11,587 bases of DNA from Pseudomonadota bacterium (GTDB taxonomy: Bacteria > Pseudomonadota > Alphaproteobacteria > Rhizobiales > Hyphomicrobiaceae). Of this stretch, positions 7,805 through 11,587 are shown piece by piece. The position numbers and the translations under genes were made by a program. Below the pieces are notes generated by a model, which was given only the letters and a program-made list of their open reading frames with translations, had not been told where the DNA came from and did not search any database. The stretch lies in assembly GCA_023390485.1 (NCBI GenBank), contig JAEWCT010000150.1, positions 1 through 11,587 on the forward strand. The letters run 5' to 3'. How positions within the stretch are numbered: position 1 is the first letter of the stretch; every line of letters starts with the position of its first letter.

Positions 7805-9018
7805 CAGGTTTCGACCGAGAAGAGCTTTTTCTGGTCGGACTTCTCGATTTCCTTCACCTGCCACGGGAGGCCCTGTTCGGCGAGCTCTTCGAGGAACGGC
7901 TCCGGCGGCAGCTGCTCGACGTTGAAAACGCCTTTGCCCTTCCAGATGCCCTTGAACATCATGATCGCACCGGTGACGGCCGGGACGCCGGTCGTGTAGG
8001 AAACCGCCTGCGCGCCGACCTCTTTGTTGGTCTCGGCGTGGTCGCAAACGTTCCAGATCATGTAGCGCTTCTTCTTGCCCTTCTTCTCGCCCTTGAGGAC
8101 GACGCCGATCGACGTTTTGCCGGTGTAGTTCTCAGCCAGCGAGGACGGCTCCGGAAGAACGGACTTCAGGAACTCCATCGGAACGACCGGATTGCCCTTG
8201 TGCATGACGGGGTCGATGCGGGTCATGCCGACGTTCTGCAGCACTTCGAGATGCTTGATGTAATTGTCTGAGAACGTCATCCAGAAGCGGATCTGCTTCA
8301 GGCCTTTGATGTTCTCGACGAGGCTCTCTTCCTCCTCATGATAGATGAGGTAGGATTTGACCGGGCCGACTTCCGGATAGTCGATCATCGTTGAAATCGA
8401 CAAAGGATCGATCTCGATCCATTCGCCGTCTTTCCAGTATTTGCCGCGCTGCGTCACCTCGCGGAGATTGATCTCCGGATTGAAGTTCGTCGCGAAGGCC
8501 TTGCCGTGGCTGCCGGCGTTGCAGTCGATGATGTCGATCGTGTGGATCTCGTCGTAAAGGTTCTCCTGCGCGTAGGCGCAGAAGATGTTCGTGACGCCCG
8601 GATCGAAACCGCAGCCGAGAACGGCCATCAGCCCCTTGGCCTTGAACTTATCGCCATACGGCCACTGATATTTGTAGGTGAATTTCGCTTCGTCGCGCGG
8701 CTCGTAGTTCGCGGTGTCCATGTAGTTGACGCCGGCCTCGAGGCACGCGTCCATGATCGCGAGATCCTGGTACGGGAGCGCCATGTTGATCACGAGGTCA
8801 GGCTTGACCTTGTTCAACAGCGCGACCGTCTCGGCGACGTTGTCGGCATCGAGCTGCGAAATCTCGATAGGAGTTTTGCACTCGGCCTGGACCTTCTTGC
8901 AGCTTTCGAGACGGCGCGAGGCAAGGTGGATCTTTTTGAAGACGTCCCGGTTCATCGCGCATTTCTTCGCAACGACCGAGCCTGCAGCGCCTGCACCGAT
9001 GATAAGTACGTTGTCCAA
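7804..9018 (-). CDS. Carboxynorspermidine/carboxyspermidine synthase (saccharopine dehydrogenase family)
   Basis: An NADPH-dependent reductase that condenses a diamine (putrescine or diaminopropane) with aspartate beta-semialdehyde to give carboxyspermidine or carboxynorspermidine, the substrate of NspC. The 404 residues match the family's usual length. The N-terminal Rossmann fold has GAGAAG (residues 8-13), LDADN (57-61) and INMALPYQDLAIMDACLEAGVNY in the second half of the fold. The family's GCGFDPGVTNIF segment (135-146) and DIIDCNAGSHG (162-172) follow. The C-terminal part is rich in Lys and Glu. The start is the TTG at 9018: GGGAG lies six bases upstream, and the next in-frame Met (residue 22) would remove the nucleotide-binding glycines. 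It heads the minus-strand block synthase, membrane protein, nspC, pepN. Whether spermidine or norspermidine is the product cannot be told from the sequence; spermidine is more usual in alphaproteobacteria. Confidence 0.92.
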   Translation of the reverse strand: MDNVLIIGAGAAGSVVAKKCAMNRDVFKKIHLASRRLESCKKVQAECKTPIEISQLDADNVAETVALLNKVKPDLVINMALPYQDLAIMDACLEAGVNYMDTANYEPRDEAKFTYKYQWPYGDKFKAKGLMAVLGCGFDPGVTNIFCAYAQENLYDEIHTIDIIDCNAGSHGKAFATNFNPEINLREVTQRGKYWKDGEWIEIDPLSISTMIDYPEVGPVKSYLIYHEEEESLVENIKGLKQIRFWMTFSDNYIKHLEVLQNVGMTRIDPVMHKGNPVVPMEFLKSVLPEPSSLAENYTGKTSIGVVLKGEKKGKKKRYMIWNVCDHAETNKEVGAQAVSYTTGVPAVTGAIMMFKGIWKGKGVFNVEQLPPEPFLEELAEQGLPWQVKEIEKSDQKKLFSVET

Positions 9019-9024
9019 CGAACG

Positions 9025-9029
9025 CTCCC
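9025..9029 (-). promoter_or_regulatory. Ribosome binding site deciding the TTG start of the synthase
   Basis: GGGAG on the minus strand, six bases before the TTG at 9018. It supports this non-ATG start over the TTG further upstream at 9117, which would add an atypical 33-residue extension. Confidence 0.65.
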
Positions 9030-9040
9030 AGAAATGAAAT

Positions 9041-9055
9041 GCCGGTGACGCCGGC
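9041..9055 (-). promoter_or_regulatory. Small hairpin in the leader of the synthase gene
   Basis: GCCGG-TGACG-CCGGC, a 5-bp GC stem, ends 22 bases upstream of the TTG start and just before its ribosome site. It could modulate translation, but a stem this short is common by chance in GC-rich DNA. Confidence 0.2.
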
Positions 9056-9125
9056 TCCAGCAAGCGCTTAAAGGTGCGCTGGGGGCCCGAAATAGGGCAC
9101 GCCGGACAATAATTCAATACTTACT

Positions 9126-9137
9126 AGAACTTGTTCT
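9126..9137. promoter_or_regulatory. Inverted repeat AGAAC-TT-GTTCT, operator candidate
   Basis: Five-base perfect arms around a two-base centre, about 108 bases upstream of the polyamine synthase start in an AT-richer stretch likely to hold its promoter. It resembles a repressor half-site pair. It does not match the alphaproteobacterial SOS box (GTTC-N7-GTTC), so I do not name a regulator. A second short repeat, GACAG-AGC-CTGTC, lies at 9185-9197. No convincing -35/-10 pair is visible. The rest of 9019-9239 holds nothing I can support. Confidence 0.3.
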
Positions 9138-9239
9138 TTCCGGGTCGGCGAAGGCCAAGCAAATACTGTAAAATAATCATTTGTGACAGAGCCTGTCCCG
9201 GCCTTTCCCGCCAGGCTGAGTGGTCTCTGTGCCTCTAGC

Positions 9240-9518
9240 TCAGGGACCGAGGCTTGCAATGGCCGGCCTCATGGCATCGACTCGGCGCTTCGGGCGGCGC
9301 CACAGAGCCGCCTCTTTGATCACAGCCCACAGCCGCTCGGCCATTTTGGGTTCGCCGCCGTCGAGCTTGATGCTGACGTTTCGGTGATCCCCAAGCTGAA
9401 GCGCAGCCTTGCCGAGCAGCCTACGAATTTTTGAAGTTCGAAAGGGCTCCAATTGATGCTTTCTCGAAATGCTCGCGAGATAAAAGCTACGGCGCGAATT
9501 GCATTTAAATGGGGACAT
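9240..9518 (-). CDS. Small basic hypothetical protein
   Basis: A 92-residue reading frame of no family I recognise. Its ATG at 9518 follows GGAGA by a spacing of eight bases, a good ribosome site. The C-terminal two thirds have codon choice like the neighbouring genes and a helical, amphipathic look: residues 30-44 (KIRRLLGKAALQLGD) and 57-74 (PKMAERLWAVIKEAALWR), then a basic stretch RRPKRRV. The N-terminal quarter is AT-richer and rich in Ser and Arg. No signal peptide or membrane helix is seen. Arg and Lys clearly outnumber Asp and Glu, so RNA or DNA binding is conceivable. It could also be the remnant of a larger gene or a chance frame. It is divergent from the porin and lies about 220 bases upstream of the synthase on the same strand. 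Confidence 0.42.
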   Translation of the reverse strand: MSPFKCNSRRSFYLASISRKHQLEPFRTSKIRRLLGKAALQLGDHRNVSIKLDGGEPKMAERLWAVIKEAALWRRPKRRVDAMRPAIASLGP

Positions 9519-9550
9519 CTGAATGTCTCCGGCGCAATTCAAAAAATTGC
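9496..9550. promoter_or_regulatory. Nested inverted repeats with two alternative pairings
   Basis: An inner near-palindrome GGGGACAT-CTGA-ATGTCTCC (9511-9530) has 8-bp arms with a single G-T wobble. It is flanked by perfect outer arms GAATTGC (9496-9502) and GCAATTC (9534-9540). The right outer arm can instead pair with AATTGC at 9545-9550 across CAAAA. As RNA this allows two mutually exclusive hairpins; as DNA it is a compound operator. It lies 164-218 bases upstream of the porin start and overlaps the start codon of the small basic reading frame. Function unknown. Confidence 0.45.
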
Positions 9551-9591
9551 AAAGTCCCGAAGATAATCTGCAGGCGTCCGATTCGGTTTCT

Positions 9592-9637
9592 GTGAATAAT
9601 AGATTTCACGTTACACTCAATTTCGATCCTGAAATTG
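9592..9637. promoter_or_regulatory. Two further inverted repeats upstream of the porin gene
   Basis: GTGAA-N8-TTCAC (9592-9609) and CAATTTC-GATCCT-GAAATTG (9618-9637, perfect 7-bp arms) lie in the AT-rich stretch 77-122 bases before the porin start. Porin genes are commonly under osmotic or nutrient control, so these may be regulator sites or leader hairpins. A weak promoter-like pair, TTGCTC and TATTAT, follows at about 9652-9678, but its 15-base spacing is short. Confidence 0.3.
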
Positions 9638-9713
9638 CTGTCCGTTCGTCATTGCTCGACGCATCGCGCGCATATTATCAGTGAGCAGATCGGCCATCCG
9701 GGGGGTGCCACTC

Positions 9714-11093
9714 ATGAGGATATCTCGTGCGTTTGGAAGCGGATTCGGCGGCATCGCGATCGCCCTGGCCGTGATGTCGCCAGCCGCGGCTGCAGACCTG
9801 GGTGGCAATTGTTGCGCCGATCTTGAGGAACGTGTCGCCGAGCTGGAAGCTACGACCGCGCGCAAGGGCAACCGCAACGTCAGCCTGACGATTTCGGGCT
9901 GGGTCAACGAAGCCGTGTTCGCCTGGGATGACGGTACCGAACGTAATGTCTATGTCGGCACGAACTCTGTCGAGCAGTCGCGCTTCAGGTTTGTCGGCGA
10001 GGCAAAGATCACGTCCGGCTGGTCGGCCGGTTACACGCTCGAGATCGGGACGCAGGGTCACCCTTCCAGTCAATGGAACCAAAACTCTCCGAGTTCTTCG
10101 AGCAGCAATCCGAATAACCAGGATAATCAGCTTTTGGTTCGCAAAAGCTATTGGTTTATCAAGAGCGACCATTGGGGCCAAGTTGCTGTCGGAATGAACG
10201 GCACCGCGACGTACCACCTTCTCGACGACGCCGATTTCACGTTGACACGCAACATAGATGACGCTGAGGCCCCTGCGATCTACCTTGCGCAGTTTCAACT
10301 AAGAGCCGACGGACTTCCCATTGGCTCGACTCCGCTCAGATGGACCGACATCATGCGGGGCTTCAACAATTCAACACCCGGCCAAGACGGTCGTCGCAAT
10401 GTGGTTCGCTACGACACCCCGACTTACGAAGGCTTTTCCGGCACCGCTGCTTGGGGCGAAGCCACCCTATGGGATGTGGCGCTCATCTACAAAAACGATA
10501 TCGGTGATTTCAGTGTTCTGGCTCGTGCCGGTTATGGCCAAAGCAATAATCCCGGCACCCAGTTGAACGGTACGCCGAGCACGTTCGTCACAGGAGGAAC
10601 GGCCTGCATATCGTCGAGTACGACGACGGCATCATTGCCGAATTTCCGATGCGACTGGGGAGGTGCTGCAGCCACGATCATGCACAAGCCGACCGGTCTA
10701 TTCGTGTTCGGCGGCTGGGGTAAGCAACACATTGATACCGGGAACCCGACCACCGAGCAGCAGCTCGTAGAGCCAGATAGCTCGACGTGGTTCATCCAGC
10801 CCGGTATCGAACAGAAGTGGATTTCGCTCGGCAAAACCAACATATTCGCCGAGTACCGTCATGATGATGCCGGTTCCAATCCCGGTAGGACGGTTAGGTC
10901 GACCATCAATTTTTGGCAGGGTGGCATCATTCAATATATCGACGCTGCTGATATGTCCCTTTACGCGGTCTACGAGCATGCGGATGGAGATATTTTCGGG
11001 GACAGCGTCACGGCCACCGCTGGCGCCCCTGTGGGGCGGACCTCTCTCGACGCGTTCCAGGTCGGCATCTTCGGCGCGAAAATCAACTTCTAA
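9714..11093 (+). CDS. Alphaproteobacterial outer-membrane porin (Porin_2 family)
   Basis: A 459-residue beta-barrel channel for passive entry of small hydrophilic solutes across the outer membrane. The signal peptide spans about residues 1-27, with a basic start, the hydrophobic core GGIAIALAVM and the cleavage region SPAAA-ADLGG. After cleavage come the family's CCADLEERVAELEATTARKGN segment, with a short coiled coil thought to support trimer formation or wall contact, and the first strand VSLTISGWVNEAVFAWDDG. The chain continues as alternating strands and ends in GIFGAKINF, with the terminal Phe that the BAM assembly machinery recognises. Two loop features stand out: a Ser/Asn/Gln-rich stretch at residues 119-139, and a Cys298/Cys313 pair flanking a Ser/Thr-rich loop that could form a disulfide. 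The ATG at 9714 follows GGGGGTG by six bases; a longer frame from GTG 9681 would spoil the signal peptide. Confidence 0.93.
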   Translation: MRISRAFGSGFGGIAIALAVMSPAAAADLGGNCCADLEERVAELEATTARKGNRNVSLTISGWVNEAVFAWDDGTERNVYVGTNSVEQSRFRFVGEAKITSGWSAGYTLEIGTQGHPSSQWNQNSPSSSSSNPNNQDNQLLVRKSYWFIKSDHWGQVAVGMNGTATYHLLDDADFTLTRNIDDAEAPAIYLAQFQLRADGLPIGSTPLRWTDIMRGFNNSTPGQDGRRNVVRYDTPTYEGFSGTAAWGEATLWDVALIYKNDIGDFSVLARAGYGQSNNPGTQLNGTPSTFVTGGTACISSSTTTASLPNFRCDWGGAAATIMHKPTGLFVFGGWGKQHIDTGNPTTEQQLVEPDSSTWFIQPGIEQKWISLGKTNIFAEYRHDDAGSNPGRTVRSTINFWQGGIIQYIDAADMSLYAVYEHADGDIFGDSVTATAGAPVGRTSLDAFQVGIFGAKINF

Positions 11094-11151
11094 ACGCCGG
11101 CGCATGAGGGCGTGAACACTGGCCCATAAAATTTGCAACGCGGAATCGAGT

Positions 11152-11587
11152 TCACGGCTTCACGTCGATCCAGATGAAGCCGTCGCGGTTCGGCATGCGC
11201 ACGGCCGCCAGCGTCTTTGCGTTCATCTCATCGCCTTCGCCGATGACGCCGTTGGCGCCAAGCAGATAGGCTGTCAGCGCGTAGGTCTCATCGGCGGTGA
11301 GTGATCCGGCGGCTGCAGGCGGCATGCTCCGGCGAACGAAATCGAAGACCGTCGGCGCGAACGGCCAGTATGATCCGATGGCCTTGCTCGGATAGTCGCC
11401 CGATGGAGGCTTCGGCTCGCTGACAAGTTCTTCCGCCGTGCCGCCTTCTCCGCGCAAACCGTGACAGCTCGCGCATTTCTGCTCGTAGATCACGCGGCCG
11501 TCTTTCGCGGAGCCTTTCCCAGGCGGCAACCCACGACCGTCGGCGAAGATCGTGCGATCCCATTTCTCAATTTCGTCGGCGCCGAGT
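11152..11587 (-). CDS. Class I c-type cytochrome, SoxD/SorB-like, C-terminal part (partial)
   Basis: The last 144 residues of a cytochrome c entering from the right edge. The haem-binding motif is CASCH (38-42 of the visible part), and the distal Met ligand is probably Met88 in RRSMPP. The sequence before the haem (LGADEIEKWDRTIFADGRGLP) and the tail (LTADETYALTAYLLGANGV, then MNAKTLAAVRMPNRDGF) strongly resemble cytochrome subunits of sulfur or sulfite dehydrogenases such as SoxD and SorB. These accept electrons in the periplasm from a molybdenum enzyme and pass them to the respiratory chain. The start, signal peptide and any second haem domain lie outside the window, so SoxD proper (two haems) cannot be told from a one-haem partner. 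It converges on the porin gene; the 58-base gap holds no clear terminator. Confidence 0.8.
   Translation of the reverse strand, partial: LGADEIEKWDRTIFADGRGLPPGKGSAKDGRVIYEQKCASCHGLRGEGGTAEELVSEPKPPSGDYPSKAIGSYWPFAPTVFDFVRRSMPPAAAGSLTADETYALTAYLLGANGVIGEGDEMNAKTLAAVRMPNRDGFIWIDVKP

Noticed and set aside
9126..9148. SOS box near the polyamine synthase promoter
   Set aside because: The alphaproteobacterial LexA site is GTTC-N7-GTTC; here the second half reads GTCG, and the AGAAC/GTTCT arms have a two-base centre.
9591..9610. CRP-type site (TGTGA...TCACG)
   Set aside because: The spacing between the half-sites is 10 bases rather than 6, so it is recorded only as an unassigned inverted repeat.

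Overview
The window looks like chromosomal DNA of an alphaproteobacterium of the Rhizobiales/Hyphomicrobiales type; a Hyphomicrobium-like organism is my best guess. The base composition is GC-rich. The porin belongs to the alphaproteobacterial Porin_2 type, the histidine kinase has a PleC/DivJ/PdhS-type phosphoacceptor helix, and spermidine-type polyamines are made by the carboxyspermidine route that many alphaproteobacteria use. The placement comes from recognising protein families by eye, not from a database search. No tRNA, rRNA, CRISPR array, insertion sequence or phage gene was seen.

Left part (1-2193, + strand): the 3' end of glnE, then a compact three-gene operon made of an ECF sigma factor, a single-pass membrane protein that is probably its anti-sigma factor, and a membrane-anchored helical protein resembling the periplasmic Metal_resist (CnrX/ZraP-type) family. 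The last two genes overlap by four bases. A convergent sensor kinase (2211-3239, - strand) has an intact phosphoacceptor histidine but an apparently degraded ATP-binding domain.

Middle part (3436-9018, - strand): a likely co-transcribed block in the order carboxy(nor)spermidine synthase, a small three-helix membrane protein that shares one base with the gene before it, carboxy(nor)spermidine decarboxylase (nspC), and aminopeptidase N (pepN). The first and third genes make spermidine or norspermidine from a diamine and aspartate semialdehyde. Both have non-ATG (TTG) starts forced by the sequence. pepN is interrupted by a two-base deletion exactly where the catalytic part meets the C-terminal helical domain, and is otherwise open on both sides.

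Right part (9019-11587): a roughly 700-base stretch between the divergent synthase and porin genes holds one plausible small basic protein gene (- strand) and an unusual cluster of inverted repeats upstream of the porin, including alternative pairings of a recurring AATTGC/GCAATT word. Then come a Porin_2 outer-membrane porin (+ strand) and, entering from the right edge on the - strand, the C-terminal part of a SoxD/SorB-like c-type cytochrome. The cytochrome suggests a sulfur or sulfite oxidation locus just outside the window.

I found no clear new multi-gene system. The best candidates for follow-up are the pepN break, the degenerate kinase, the small membrane protein embedded in the polyamine operon, and the structured porin leader.
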